Assembly (NCBI RefSeq): GCF_902825225.1
Contig: NZ_CADEAK010000010.1
Coordinates: 1-55,085 of the forward strand
Direction of reading: 5' to 3'
Length of the DNA stretch: 55,085 bases
From: Bartonella vinsonii subsp. berkhoffii ATCC 51672
Lineage (GTDB): Bacteria; Pseudomonadota; Alphaproteobacteria; Rhizobiales; Rhizobiaceae
Shown: positions 39,398-49,291 of the stretch, one piece after another
Numbering within the stretch: the stretch's first letter is position 1
How the letters are laid out: each line of letters begins with the position of its first letter
The notes under the pieces: generated by a model
Told to the model about the DNA's origin: nothing
What the model saw: only the letters and a program-made list of their open reading frames with translations
Database searches by the model: none
Translations under genes and position numbers: made by a program

Positions 39398-40033
39398 ATG
39401 AAGCAACCACACTATAACTCAATTATTGAACTTGAAAAGGAAATTTATTCCTGTCGCACTTGTATCCAACATCCCTATTATCTCCCTCCTCTTCCTCATG
39501 AACCAAAACCGGTCGTTTATTTATCTGATACAGCTTCGATTGCAATCGCAGGGCAAGCACCTGGATTGCGTGTCCATGAAACTTCTATCCCTTTTAATGA
39601 TCGTTCTGGTGAAAGATTGCGTAATTGGCTCAACGTAACAAAGGAGGAATTTTATAATAGATCTCATTTTGCTATTGTCCCTATGGGCTTTTGCTTTCCA
39701 GGCTATGATCAAAATAAATATGATTTGCCTCCAAGACGTGAATGTCATGAAATATGGCATGAAAAAATATTTCACGCTATGCCACAAATAAAGCTTGTCC
39801 TTGCTATTGGAAGTTATGCACAAAAGTGGCATATTACTGAGTTAAGACATAAAACTGTTTCAGCAACCGTCAGTGATTGGAGAAATATTCTTTCCATACG
39901 TCAACCTCGAGGCTATCATGTCATGCCTTTACCTCACCCATCATGGCGAAACACTTCTTGGTTACAGAAAAACTCATGGTTTAACGAAGAGCTTATTGTG
40001 TACCTACAGAGTTTAATACGTGAATTTTTATAA
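39398..40033 (+). CDS. Uracil-DNA glycosylase family protein with Fe-S cysteines
   Basis: A 211-residue UDG-superfamily protein. Motif A is GQAPGLRVHETSIPFND and the late motif is LPHPSWRN. Four cysteines (C19, C22, C99, C116) have about the spacing that holds the 4Fe-4S cluster in family 4 glycosylases. Uracil (or deaminated base) removal is therefore likely; the exact family is unsettled. Start chosen at the ATG at 39398; a TTG at 39386 is an alternative. It follows the nuclease gene by 30 bases. Confidence 0.82.
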   Translation: MKQPHYNSIIELEKEIYSCRTCIQHPYYLPPLPHEPKPVVYLSDTASIAIAGQAPGLRVHETSIPFNDRSGERLRNWLNVTKEEFYNRSHFAIVPMGFCFPGYDQNKYDLPPRRECHEIWHEKIFHAMPQIKLVLAIGSYAQKWHITELRHKTVSATVSDWRNILSIRQPRGYHVMPLPHPSWRNTSWLQKNSWFNEELIVYLQSLIREFL

Positions 40034-40050
40034 ACTGAATCGAGAAAAAT

Positions 40051-40532
40051 ATGGATCGCTTTGATCGAAAAGTTTTATATCTCTTACAAGAAAATGCAAC
40101 ACTTTCTGTCGCTGATATCGCTAAAAGAATTGGACTTTCAACCACTCCTTTCTGGCGCAGAATCCAAAAACTTGAAGAAGATAGTGTTATTCAACGTCGT
40201 GTTGCTGTTCTTTCTCCAGAGAAAGTAACGCACACATTACTGTTTTTGTTTCTATTCGCACAAATACACACAGCCATGAATGGTTTAAGCGTTTTTCAAA
40301 AATTGTTCGAGAATTCCGCGAAGTCATCGAATTTTATCGAATGAGTGGAGATATTGACTATTTATTACGTGTTGTCGTTCCCAATATCGAAGCTTATGAT
40401 CTTTTTTATAAAAAATTAACTACTAAAATTGATATTCGCGATGTCTCATCTTCTTTTGCAATGGAACAAATTAAATACACAACAGAACTTCCACTCAGTT
40501 ATATAAAATTGCAAGAAAAAATAAGCGGATAA
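40051..40532 (+). pseudogene. Lrp/AsnC-family regulator, frameshifted
   Basis: The first frame (40051-40344) encodes an Lrp-type HTH (LYLLQENATLSVADIAKRIG, then STTPFWRRIQKLEEDSVI) up to VAVLSPEKV. After about 40225-40235 the family sequence continues in the -1 frame: TVFVSIRTNTHSHEWFKRF, then EFYRMSGDIDYLLRVVVPNI and the RAM domain to 40532. A net one-base loss therefore splits the gene. The HTH half alone would end in unrelated residues. Unless this is a sequencing error, the regulator is inactive. Confidence 0.85.
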
Positions 40533-40568
40533 AGTTCTTAAAAGATTCTTCTAATACACTATCTCTCC

Positions 40569-41558
40569 TTATTCAACAGCCACCATTTGTGTATGCATCA
40601 AAATAGCAGCCTTGACAATACCCGCTGCCATGGCCGCCCCTGTCCCTTCACTAAAACTCATCTCTAGATCTAAAAGCGGTTCTTTGCCAATTTTTTCTAA
40701 AAGTTTACGATGTGCAGATTCAGAAGAAACATGCCCAATCAGAGTATGATCAAGAGCCCTAGGATGCATTTTATAAAGTAGCGCTGCTGCTGCTGTTGCT
40801 ACAAAACCATCCAAAATAACTGGTATTTTTTCTATTCTTGCCGCTAAAATAGCACCAACTATGGCAGCAATCTCACGTCCACCTAAACGACGCATTATTT
40901 CAAAAGGATCATTTAAATAATCCTTATGTAAAGAAATTGCTGCCTTAACTGCTGCTATTTTACGCTGATAGAATTCTCCTTCAGATTTTATTTCACTTTC
41001 TACCCATTCCTCAACTTCTCCACCAAATAACGCTAGACATAAAGCTAAAGCTATTGTTGTGTTTCCAATGCCCATTTCACCTATACACAGGAGATCTGTC
41101 CCACCAGCAATGGATTCCATTCCAAATGCCATTGTAGCAGCTGCACTACGCTCATCCATTGCTGCATCCTTGGTAATATTCATTGTGGGATATTCCAATG
41201 CTAAATCAAAAATCTTCAATCCAAGATCATAAGCTATACAAATTTGATTAATAGCACCCCCACCAGTTGAAAAATTTTGTACCATCTTTTGTGTCATAGA
41301 TTGTGGAAATGGTGTAATATTTTCTTCTGTAACACCATGATTTCCAGAAAAAATAGCAACTAAAGGGCGCTTTACGATAGGCTTTTCTGTTGCTCTCCAT
41401 CCAGCATACCAAACAGCAATATCTCCTAATTTTCCTAGTGCCCCTTGAGTTTTCGTTAATTCTGTTTGCCGTTTTTTCGCCAAAGTCACAGAAAATGCAT
41501 CTGCAATAGGTAAATTTGTGAGTAAAGCACGAAAATCATCAAATGGACTAACGGTCAT
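40569..41558 (-). CDS. cobT: Nicotinate-nucleotide:dimethylbenzimidazole phosphoribosyltransferase
   Basis: Makes alpha-ribazole phosphate for the lower ligand of cobalamin. The 329-residue product has GNHGVTEENITPFP, FSTGGGAINQI, the GEMGIGNTTIA core and the SFSEGTGAAMAAGIVKAA end with the catalytic-type glutamate. AAAGG lies upstream of the ATG at 41558. No other cobalamin gene is in the window, so it may serve salvage or ligand remodelling rather than de novo synthesis. Confidence 0.94.
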   Translation of the reverse strand: MTVSPFDDFRALLTNLPIADAFSVTLAKKRQTELTKTQGALGKLGDIAVWYAGWRATEKPIVKRPLVAIFSGNHGVTEENITPFPQSMTQKMVQNFSTGGGAINQICIAYDLGLKIFDLALEYPTMNITKDAAMDERSAAATMAFGMESIAGGTDLLCIGEMGIGNTTIALALCLALFGGEVEEWVESEIKSEGEFYQRKIAAVKAAISLHKDYLNDPFEIMRRLGGREIAAIVGAILAARIEKIPVILDGFVATAAAALLYKMHPRALDHTLIGHVSSESAHRKLLEKIGKEPLLDLEMSFSEGTGAAMAAGIVKAAILMHTQMVAVE

Positions 41559-41942
41559 GGAGATACCTTTTCAAATCTAAAATGTTTAATGAGAATCTCA
41601 TCATATATACAGGATATGAATAATTTGTTGGTTTTTTAAAAGCCGCTTTTTAAGAACATTAAATCTTGTTAGTAAAATTATTTTTGCATGATATCTTTCA
41701 ACAAAGTGACTATTTTAATGATTTGTAAACTAAATGTTATCAATATCTTATTATATATTTTTAAATTATAGTCTTAATTTATTTTCACATTGCATAACCT
41801 TCATCAGTATACTGTTTAACATGCCATACTAACATTCTCTTCATAATAAAGATTGAGAGCTTTATGAAATTTTTTAATCTGAATTTTTTAAAATTTGTAA
41901 AGAAATAAAACTTTAAGAGAGAGAGCAATCTGTAAACTGTTG
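41559..41942. other. Intergenic, cobT upstream region
   Basis: 384 bp, very A+T-rich. Checked by eye for a B12-box or cobalamin riboswitch and found none. No gene seen. Confidence 0.4.
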
Positions 41943-42923
41943 TTAAATGAGGGCAGAAAAAGCCTCTTTTAAAATATGCACACCTGCATCGGTTTTTGTT
42001 GCATCACTGGATAATATTTGCCGCCATCGGCGTGCTCCATCCCGCCCATGAAATAAACCGATCATATGACGTGTCACATGGGAAAGCCGCCCTCCTAATG
42101 CGATATGTCGAGCAGCATAATCACATATGGCTTCAATAAGATCACTATCACTCATTTCACTCTGCAACTCACCATATATTTCAAAATCAACATGTTTTAA
42201 TAAAGCTGGATCATGATAAACTTGTCGACCAACCATGACAGCATCACACAAAGTCAAATGTTTTTTGATCTCATAAATAGATTTAATTCCACCATTTATC
42301 CCAATAAATTTATGAGGATATTTATGTTTTAATTTATAAACTCTTTCATACTTAAGTGGAGGAATATTGCGATTTTCTTTTGGACTTAATCCTTTTAACC
42401 AAGCTTTTCGTGCATGGACCCAAAGGGCATCACACCCAGCATTCCAAACCTGATCGGCTAAAAGATCTAAAGCTAACTCTTCATCCTGCTCATCCACACT
42501 CATACGACATTTGACCGTTACAGGTATCGTAACGACTTGTTTCATCGCTTCTACAGCATTTGCTACAATATTAGGATGTAACATCAAACAAGCACCAAAT
42601 ACACCTGCTTGAACCCGATTTGAAGGGCAACCAACATTGAGATTTATTTCATCATAACCAAATTCTTCAGCAATTCTAGCAGCCTCTGCCAATTTCTTCG
42701 GATTTGCCCCTCCTAACTGCAAGGCAATCGGATGTTCTTTATCATTCAAAGTCAATAGTTGTTCACGAACACCATGGATTACAGCATCAGCTACAATCAT
42801 TTCAGTATAAAGAAGAGCTTTTTTTGTTAAAAGGCGATAAAAGAATCTACAGTGTTGATCTGTCCAGCCCAACATTGGTGCTACCGCAAATTTTACTGAT
42901 GATGGAGAACTATAAGTTATCAT
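41943..42923 (-). CDS. dusA: tRNA-dihydrouridine(20/20a) synthase DusA
   Basis: FMN enzyme reducing uridine in the tRNA D-loop. The 326-residue product has VAPMLGWTDQHCRFFYRLL, TEMIVADAVIHG, the catalytic cysteine in NVGCPSNRVQAGVFGACLM, and the phosphate-site VHARKAWLKGLSPKENR, all in the DusA form rather than DusB/C. It stands alone on the minus strand. Confidence 0.95.
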   Translation of the reverse strand: MITYSSPSSVKFAVAPMLGWTDQHCRFFYRLLTKKALLYTEMIVADAVIHGVREQLLTLNDKEHPIALQLGGANPKKLAEAARIAEEFGYDEINLNVGCPSNRVQAGVFGACLMLHPNIVANAVEAMKQVVTIPVTVKCRMSVDEQDEELALDLLADQVWNAGCDALWVHARKAWLKGLSPKENRNIPPLKYERVYKLKHKYPHKFIGINGGIKSIYEIKKHLTLCDAVMVGRQVYHDPALLKHVDFEIYGELQSEMSDSDLIEAICDYAARHIALGGRLSHVTRHMIGLFHGRDGARRWRQILSSDATKTDAGVHILKEAFSALI

Positions 42924-43386
42924 AAGAGCTTAGTCTCTCATCTCTATTAAGTATTTCCCCTTCATACTAGATCTCCGCTCTTTTCCACTCACAGAAAGTT
43001 TTATTCCATTTACCATTACTTAGAAAAAAAATACGCTCTCTATCCAACTCTCTTCCTCAAATCATCTAAATTTTCCAAAAACCAAAAAAAGACAACAGAA
43101 CGTTGCGAATAGAACAAGACTTCCTAATATCATGGCCATGCAACTGATGTTGTAAGAAATAAAATTGTACCTAAAAAACGTATTTGAATAGTACTTCCTG
43201 TCACTCACATAGTTCTTGAAGGACTTAACGACATTCTAAAGTAGACAGTATCAAAAATATTTTGAGTCTCACAAAATAATAAATGAAAGCTTCTCACACA
43301 CATCATTATAGCTTATTTCCCTTCAAAGTTTTTCAGTTTATCGTGCCAATAAATTTTACAATAAGGTGCTCGTGTAAAGCTTAATT
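42924..43386. other. Intergenic between glpD and dusA
   Basis: 463 bp with no gene, tRNA or strong hairpin that I can see; it must contain the dusA promoter and the glpD transcript end. Confidence 0.4.
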
Positions 43387-44919
43387 CTATAAATCTTGTT
43401 CGCTCTCTTTTTGGCTTTGCATATAAGCGGAAAGAGCATCAATCTCTTTCTTCTTAAACAAAAGCCCAAGTTTTGAACGACGCCATAACACATCTTCACA
43501 TGTTTTAGCCCACTCCTTTTCTATTAACCATTTGACTTCTACTTCATAAAGTCCATGACCAAAATTTTTTCCCATATCTGCCTTCCCATTTGCAAATATC
43601 ACCAAAGCCTCCGAACCATAAGAGCGCGCAAGTCTGCGATATGTAAAATCATCTAAATCTGGAATCAAAAGAGCGATCTTATTTTCAAGTGTATTTAGCT
43701 TATTATATGGAAAATTACCTCCGGGAAGCGTTGAATTTTCTGTCCATGGAGCTCCTTTCATCCCAAGCGCTTTTTCAACAAATTTCATTGCATCTTCAGC
43801 CAGCTTACGATAGGTCGTAATCTTACCACCATAAAGATTAAGAAGCGGTGGCATATTTTCTGTACTCATTTCTTTTAAAACATAATCACGTGTAATTTCT
43901 TGTGCTTTTGAAGCTCCATCATCATACAGCGGACGAACACCAGAGTAAGTCCAGACAATATTCTCACGCAATACTGGTTGTATAAAATATTCACTCGCTG
44001 CTGTACAAATATAATCAATCTCTGCATCCGTAATACAGACATTAGCAGGATCACCCTGATAGTCACAATCCGTCGTTCCAAGCAGTGTAAATTTTTCCTG
44101 ATATGGAATAGAAAATATAATACGTCCATCACCGTTTTGAAAAATATATGCACGGTCATGAGCATAAAGCCTAGGAACCAGAATATGAGACCCCCTAACA
44201 AGCCGTACGGGCGGCTTCTCCTTACAGCTTAATACGTTTTCCAAAATATGATTAATCCAAGGCCCTGTCATATTCGCAACATAAGAAGCTGTAACGCAAT
44301 ATTCCTTGCTGTTTAATTTATTTCGAAGAATTATAAGCCATTTTTTTTCTTCTCTCTTTAAAGAGAGAATTTCTGTGCGCACTTTTATATCGGCGCCCTG
44401 CTTTTTTGCATCACGAGCATTAGCAATTACCAAACGCGCATCATCTACTCTTGCATCAGAATATTCAAAACCTTTCTGATACTCTTCCTTAAGCGTAGAA
44501 CAAAAATCTTTTGAAAAATTAACCTTTTTACTGCGCCACAGTTTTTGGTTCCAGTTTCCTAAATAATCATAAATGAAAAGCCCCATACGCAACATCCAAG
44601 CAGGACGTAACTCTTTATGATAAGGGAGAATAAAACGTAAAGGACGCACAATATGTGGAGCCATCCGCAAAATAATTTCGCGTTCTTTTAACGCTTCACG
44701 AACAAGTTTAAACTCATAGTGTTCAAGATAGCGAAGACCACCATGAATAAGCTTTGTCGATGCACTTGATGTCCCTGACGCAAGATCATTCATCTCCGCC
44801 AATCCCACTTTAAATCCGCGTCCAGCTGCATCCCTTGCTAATCCACATCCGTTTATTCCTCCACCAATGATAAACAGGTCGTAATGCGTTGTGGTTTTCA
44901 TCATTTTATTTTTCATCAT
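43387..44919 (-). CDS. glpD: Aerobic glycerol-3-phosphate dehydrogenase
   Basis: FAD enzyme at the inner membrane that oxidises glycerol-3-phosphate to dihydroxyacetone phosphate. The 510-residue product has the FAD dinucleotide fold YDLFIIGGGINGCGLARDAA. GTSSASTKLIHGGLRYLE, PVRLVRGSHILVPR, TLLGTTDCDYQGDP and the NLYGGKITTYRKLAEDA block follow. No kinase or transporter (glpK, glpF) is nearby. The exact start among several ATGs (44919, 44904, 44901) is uncertain; none has a good ribosome site. Confidence 0.95.
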   Translation of the reverse strand: MMKNKMMKTTTHYDLFIIGGGINGCGLARDAAGRGFKVGLAEMNDLASGTSSASTKLIHGGLRYLEHYEFKLVREALKEREIILRMAPHIVRPLRFILPYHKELRPAWMLRMGLFIYDYLGNWNQKLWRSKKVNFSKDFCSTLKEEYQKGFEYSDARVDDARLVIANARDAKKQGADIKVRTEILSLKREEKKWLIILRNKLNSKEYCVTASYVANMTGPWINHILENVLSCKEKPPVRLVRGSHILVPRLYAHDRAYIFQNGDGRIIFSIPYQEKFTLLGTTDCDYQGDPANVCITDAEIDYICTAASEYFIQPVLRENIVWTYSGVRPLYDDGASKAQEITRDYVLKEMSTENMPPLLNLYGGKITTYRKLAEDAMKFVEKALGMKGAPWTENSTLPGGNFPYNKLNTLENKIALLIPDLDDFTYRRLARSYGSEALVIFANGKADMGKNFGHGLYEVEVKWLIEKEWAKTCEDVLWRRSKLGLLFKKKEIDALSAYMQSQKESEQDL

Positions 44920-45263
44920 TTATTTAATTTGCTCTACTATACTCAATAAGATAACAGCTAAAAGATAATGCCAATGCTCTTAATCGAATTGTTACGTTCT
45001 TTTTTCCCATAATAAATACGCATAAAAATATTTTTAATATTACAGAATTAAAAAAAACATCTGATAAAAAAACGAAAAATTCAGCCACTGTAAAAAACAG
45101 TATTATCGTAAAATATGCTTTATATGAAAGCTCCTTAGAAAAAAATTGATATTTTCTCTGCAACCTATTAGATTTACACTATAGTTAAATATCTTATTGC
45201 ATATAGACAATAGCTCTCATATAAATTTACTCAACATTACAATAGGAATATGAAGCCATATAA
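44920..45263. other. Divergent region glpD/dsbA-like
   Basis: 344 bp, A+T-rich; a leftward 79-codon frame (44924-45163) has no family resemblance and is treated as chance. Should carry both promoters. Confidence 0.4.
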
Positions 45264-46139
45264 ATGATGACCTATCAGCCCCAACACTCAAAAACAACGC
45301 TCATTTCAAAATTTTTAACAACAGCTCTGTTGAGTATTTTGACCTTTTCTTCTTTTTCATCAAACGCAATATCACACGAGAAAACAGCAAATCATTTCAG
45401 CTCAGAAAAACTTAAGACACAGCTTCTAGAAGATCCCACTTTCTTATCTAAGCTTAAAAAAAAGCTTATACCACTTATCAATGATCACGATATTCAAAAT
45501 ATTGTAAGGGATTATTTACTCACTCATCCAGAGATTATGATCGAAATGCAGCTTATCCTCCAAGAAAAGCTGGAAAAGAACAGCGAACAAACGGCTCAAA
45601 AACAAGCTTCCATCATCAATTTGTTTAAAAAGGAAATTTTTCAGTCTCCTCATGATGCTGTTTTGGGAAATCCAAATGGTAAGAAAGTGCTTGTTGATTT
45701 TTTTGATTACAATTGTGGATATTGCAAAATGTCCTATTCATACATAGAAAACTTAATAAAAGAGGATCCAGATCTACGGGTTATTGTTAAAGATCTACCA
45801 ATTTTGGGAGCTGATTCTATGGCGGCACATACTGTTGCCTACGCTTTTCGAAAACAATTTCCAGAAAAATATCCTCAGTTTCATAGAGCGCTTTTAACTA
45901 GTAAAAGTCGCGCAAATGAGGCTAAAGCTATAAAAATAGCAGTTTCATTAGGAGCAGATGAAAAAAAACTGCGCAATGCAATAAGGGATTTCAATCTTCA
46001 AAATTCCTTTAAAGAAAATATTCAAATTGCCTCTGCTCTCAATATCACAGGGACGCCCTCTTATATTATTGGTGATAAAATACTCATTGGAGCCGTGAGC
46101 CAAGATATTTTAAAAGAATCCATCAAAAATGTGCAGTAA
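45264..46139 (+). CDS. DsbA-family periplasmic thiol oxidoreductase
   Basis: A 291-residue exported protein. A signal peptide (ISKFLTTALLSILTFSSFSSNA, about 14-35) is followed by a helical segment (about 45-115) like that before the thioredoxin fold in ScsC/Com1-type proteins. The DsbA domain follows with the active site CGYC at 151-154 (FFDYNCGYCKMSY) and the cis-proline segment (ITGTPSYIIGD, near 265). Likely a disulfide oxidase or isomerase in the periplasm. Confidence 0.9.
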   Translation: MMTYQPQHSKTTLISKFLTTALLSILTFSSFSSNAISHEKTANHFSSEKLKTQLLEDPTFLSKLKKKLIPLINDHDIQNIVRDYLLTHPEIMIEMQLILQEKLEKNSEQTAQKQASIINLFKKEIFQSPHDAVLGNPNGKKVLVDFFDYNCGYCKMSYSYIENLIKEDPDLRVIVKDLPILGADSMAAHTVAYAFRKQFPEKYPQFHRALLTSKSRANEAKAIKIAVSLGADEKKLRNAIRDFNLQNSFKENIQIASALNITGTPSYIIGDKILIGAVSQDILKESIKNVQ

Positions 46140-46393
46140 ATATCTTTTCTTTATCTCATCAACTTGATGAAGAATACCATACATGAAATAATTTTATGCT
46201 TTCTCTTTTTGAGTAACAGGCTTATAAATGTGAGTTCATACAGCAGATACTGGGTTAAAACTGCAAAATATAATGCTTTAAAAATACATAGCTTTTAACA
46301 GAAGCCTTTAAAAAGGTTATCCGTAGTCTAGAGATATTTGATCATAACAATTAAATAGTGACGATCTTCATTGATCAAGGAGTGAAAAATAAA

Positions 46394-46885
46394 ATGGCAA
46401 CAAAAAAAATGGATGCGGGAAAATATACCGCAATTGATACGAACATTATCCGAGACCTCGCTGAAATTTTAAATGATACAAATTTAACGAATATTGAACT
46501 TGAACAAGGTGAACTGCGTATTCGTGTATCCCGTCAAAACACCCCAGTCACTCCTGAACAAACAATTTATGCCCCTATTTCCACCCCTCCTGCTGCTGTA
46601 ACTTCTCCTCCTATCCCAACGACTGAAACTCCTCTACAAGAAGACAAATCAAAAAATGCAATAACATCCCCAATGGTTGGGACAGCCTATCTTGCACCTT
46701 CACCAGGTGCACAACCTTTTGTAGTAGTAGGACAAAATGTTTCTGAAGGACAGACTTTACTTATCATTGAAGCAATGAAAACAATGAACCAAATTCCATC
46801 ACCACGCTCAGGAACGGTGACTGCTATTTTTGTTCAAGATGGGCAACCCGTTGAATTTGGTGAACCACTTATTGTTGTTGAATAA
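46394..46885 (+). CDS. accB: Acetyl-CoA carboxylase biotin carboxyl carrier protein
   Basis: Carries biotin for acetyl-CoA carboxylase. The product has 163 residues from the ATG at 46394, with AAGGAG upstream; the GTG at 46358 is unneeded. The N-terminal [29 protein letters not shown] block, a Pro/Thr-rich linker (about 57-90) and the biotinyl domain follow, with the acceptor lysine in EAMKTMNQI. It precedes accC by 14 bases. Confidence 0.95.
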   Translation: MATKKMDAGKYTAIDTNIIRDLAEILNDTNLTNIELEQGELRIRVSRQNTPVTPEQTIYAPISTPPAAVTSPPIPTTETPLQEDKSKNAITSPMVGTAYLAPSPGAQPFVVVGQNVSEGQTLLIIEAMKTMNQIPSPRSGTVTAIFVQDGQPVEFGEPLIVVE

Positions 46886-46899
46886 AGCGAGGGGCAACT

Positions 46900-48258
46900 A
46901 TGATTCGAAAAATTCTCATTGCTAATCGGGGAGAAATTGCTCTTCGCGTACTACGAGCCTGCAAAGAGCTTGGAATAAAGACTGTAGCCGTTCACTCCAC
47001 TGCTGATGCTGATGCCATGCATGTTCGTCTTGCTGACGAGAGTGTCTGTATTGGCCCTCCCCCAGCACGCGATTCTTATTTAAGTATTCAGCAAATTATT
47101 GCTGCATGCGAAATTACAGGAGCTGATGCTGTTCATCCAGGCTATGGCTTTCTTTCTGAAAATGCAAAATTTGCAGATGTTCTAGAGGCCCATGACATCA
47201 CATTTATCGGCCCAACAGCTGCGCATATTCGGATCATGGGCGATAAAATCGAAGCAAAGAAAACCGCTAAAAAACTTGGAATTCCTGTAGTCCCTGGTTC
47301 AGACGGAGCTGTCACTGAAGAATCTGAAGCTCTACGTACTGCTCGTGAAATTGGTTATCCAGTTATTATTAAGGCTTCTGCCGGTGGTGGAGGACGCGGT
47401 ATGAAAGTGGTCCATTCTGAACAAGAGTTTGCTATAGCTCTTAAAACAACCCGTTCAGAAGCAGCAGCAGCTTTTGGAGATGATGCAGTTTATATTGAAA
47501 AATATCTAGAAAAGCCTCGTCATATTGAAATTCAAATAATCGGTGATGGAGCAGGGAATGCTATTCATTTAGGAGAACGCGATTGTTCACTTCAACGACG
47601 TCATCAAAAAATATGGGAAGAAGCTACATCACCCGCGCTTAATGAGACTGAACGGAAAAAAATTGGTGACATTGTCGCAAATGCCTGTGCACAACTTGGA
47701 TACCGCGGAGCAGGTACTATTGAGTTTCTTTATGAAAATGGCAAATTCTATTTTATTGAGATGAATACGCGTTTACAAGTTGAACATCCTGTAACCGAAG
47801 CGATTACAGGCATAGATTTAGTTCACGAACAAATTCATATTGCATCAGGCTGCAAACTTTCAGTTGCACAAGATGACATTTGCTTCTCTGGTCATGCTAT
47901 TGAATGTCGTATTAATGCTGAAGATCCTATTAACTTTACGCCATCTCCAGGAACCATTACACATTTTCATACACCAGGAGGTTTAGGAATTCGCGTTGAT
48001 TCAGGTGCTTATTCAGGTTATCGCATTCCTCCTTATTATGACAGCATGATTGGAAAGTTAATTGTTCATGGACGTACACGTTTAGAATGTATGATGCGGT
48101 TAAGGCGTGCTTTAGATGAATTTGTGGTCGATGGAATCAAAACCACGTTACCTCTCTTTCGCGATCTCATTAACAATAAAGATGTTGCAGAAGGTAATTA
48201 TAATATTCATTGGCTAGAAAAATATCTTTCTAGCCAATCGAATTCTTCAGATTCGTGA
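46900..48258 (+). CDS. accC: Acetyl-CoA carboxylase biotin carboxylase subunit
   Basis: ATP-grasp enzyme that carboxylates biotin on AccB. The 452-residue product has [35 protein letters not shown], the glycine-rich ATP loop [36 protein letters not shown] and [17 protein letters not shown]-type site precedes the ATG. A perfect inverted repeat lies in its last codons (48209-48238). Confidence 0.97.
   Translation: MIRKILIANRGEIALRVLRACKELGIKTVAVHSTADADAMHVRLADESVCIGPPPARDSYLSIQQIIAACEITGADAVHPGYGFLSENAKFADVLEAHDITFIGPTAAHIRIMGDKIEAKKTAKKLGIPVVPGSDGAVTEESEALRTAREIGYPVIIKASAGGGGRGMKVVHSEQEFAIALKTTRSEAAAAFGDDAVYIEKYLEKPRHIEIQIIGDGAGNAIHLGERDCSLQRRHQKIWEEATSPALNETERKKIGDIVANACAQLGYRGAGTIEFLYENGKFYFIEMNTRLQVEHPVTEAITGIDLVHEQIHIASGCKLSVAQDDICFSGHAIECRINAEDPINFTPSPGTITHFHTPGGLGIRVDSGAYSGYRIPPYYDSMIGKLIVHGRTRLECMMRLRRALDEFVVDGIKTTLPLFRDLINNKDVAEGNYNIHWLEKYLSSQSNSSDS
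48209..48238. repeat. 12-bp inverted repeat in the 3' end of accC
   Basis: ATTGGCTAGAAA (48209-48220) and TTTCTAGCCAAT (48227-48238) are perfect complements around six bases. They lie within the final codons of accC. Confidence 0.85.
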
Positions 48259-48285
48259 ATCTGGTAGCAAAAAGCATTTTTTTCT
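48246..48285 (+). terminator. Probable terminator of accBC
   Basis: CAGATT-CGTG-AATCTG (48248-48263) forms a hairpin spanning the accC stop, followed after about 13 bases by a T8 run. With the hairpin just upstream it probably ends the accBC transcript. Confidence 0.5.
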
Positions 48286-48463
48286 CAACGCTTTTATAAA
48301 GTATCAATGTGGAAATAATTTCTGACATTGTGATAAAGGATGATAAGAAAATAAAGAAGCTCATTATTTTATAATTTGACGTATAATTTCTAAAAATATG
48401 CATAAAAACTGATAATTTTCTATTTTCCTTTTTGTGAGTTTGTGCTACCTCCTATGTGGTTAT

Positions 48464-48539
<76 letters not shown>

Positions 48540-48691
48540 TTCTCTTTTTTATCCCAAGCAACTTATTGGTTTTAAGTATGTTTTTTTGAGGTGAGGGATG
48601 CGTGGATAAAAGTGAGGGAATAGGATTTCGAATATGCCCCTATAAAGTATTATGAAGCAGGAGTTCTTTTTGAGGATTCAGAATCGACTTC

Positions 48692-48961
48692 TTATCGAAA
48701 TAAATCTGAATGTGTACCTGTCCTATCAAAATGGACTCGCTCTTCATCAACTATATAAATTAATAACCAATCTGGCTCTGTATAAAGATCTCGACGAGGC
48801 TTCCAATTTCCTTGTAATGCGTAATCATTTAAAATAGCTGGCAATTGCTGCTTATGAATTAGAAGTTGCATAACTTCTAGAAGCTTTTGCATATCTTTGC
48901 CTCGCTTTTTTGCTCGTTTTACGTCCTTTTTAAACTTTCCTGAATAGCTCACTGAACGCAT
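48692..48961 (-). CDS. YafQ/RelE-family mRNA-interferase toxin
   Basis: An 89-residue toxin: YSGKFKKDVKRAKKRGKDM, then L-x-G-N-W (LQGNWKPRRDLYTEPDWLLIY) and the catalytic-type tail FDRTGTHSDLF. This is the YafQ form, with histidine and the TGTHSDLF motif. It begins two bases after the antitoxin stop. Predicted ribosome-dependent RNase. Confidence 0.9.
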   Translation of the reverse strand: MRSVSYSGKFKKDVKRAKKRGKDMQKLLEVMQLLIHKQQLPAILNDYALQGNWKPRRDLYTEPDWLLIYIVDEERVHFDRTGTHSDLFR

Positions 48962-48963
48962 AC

Positions 48964-49209
48964 TTAGATATCCAGTTGCTTCATCAAATCAGTAAGATTT
49001 TTAGCATAAAAAACATCATCATTGCTGTCGGTTTTATGAAAAGTTTCAAGCGTTTCCTGATTAGGTATCTTGTTATTTTCAACGTAAACACGGATAAGAT
49101 CACGTAAAATTTGAGATGCTGGACGGTGTTTTCTTTCAGCTATAGCCATAAACGCGTTTTTTAAATTTATATCTACTTTAGCTGATATAAGTTCACTTTT
49201 TATACTCAT
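48964..49209 (-). CDS. RelB/DinJ-family antitoxin
   Basis: An 81-residue antitoxin with an N-terminal ribbon-helix-helix (SAKVDINLKNAFMAIAERKHRPASQILRDLI split by its turn) and an acidic toxin-binding tail (NDDVFYAKNLTDLMKQLDI). AGAGGA lies upstream of the ATG. A perfect palindrome (49238-49252) 28 bases upstream is the likely operator. Confidence 0.88.
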   Translation of the reverse strand: MSIKSELISAKVDINLKNAFMAIAERKHRPASQILRDLIRVYVENNKIPNQETLETFHKTDSNDDVFYAKNLTDLMKQLDI

Positions 49210-49237
49210 AATATTTCCTCTTTAAGAAGTTTAATGA

Positions 49238-49252
49238 TTAAACTATGTTTAA
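49238..49252. promoter_or_regulatory. Candidate toxin-antitoxin operator
   Basis: TTAAAC-TAT-GTTTAA, a perfect 6-bp inverted repeat just upstream of the antitoxin gene. RHH antitoxins typically bind such short palindromes to repress their own operon. Confidence 0.5.
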
Positions 49253-49291
49253 CTTATGATTGATATCAATTTCTTTTTAAAGAAGAATTTT

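Noticed and set aside
41559..41942. Cobalamin riboswitch upstream of cobT
   Set aside because: No B12-box or multi-hairpin structure recognised in this A+T-rich gap.
44924..45163. 79-codon leftward frame upstream of glpD
   Set aside because: Low-complexity hydrophobic and basic sequence from A+T-rich DNA, no ribosome site or family match seen.
48631..48646. Second partial tRNA-like start (TATGCCCCTATAAAG) after tRNA-Thr
   Set aside because: Only about 12 bases resemble the 5' end of the tRNA and no arms can be folded.
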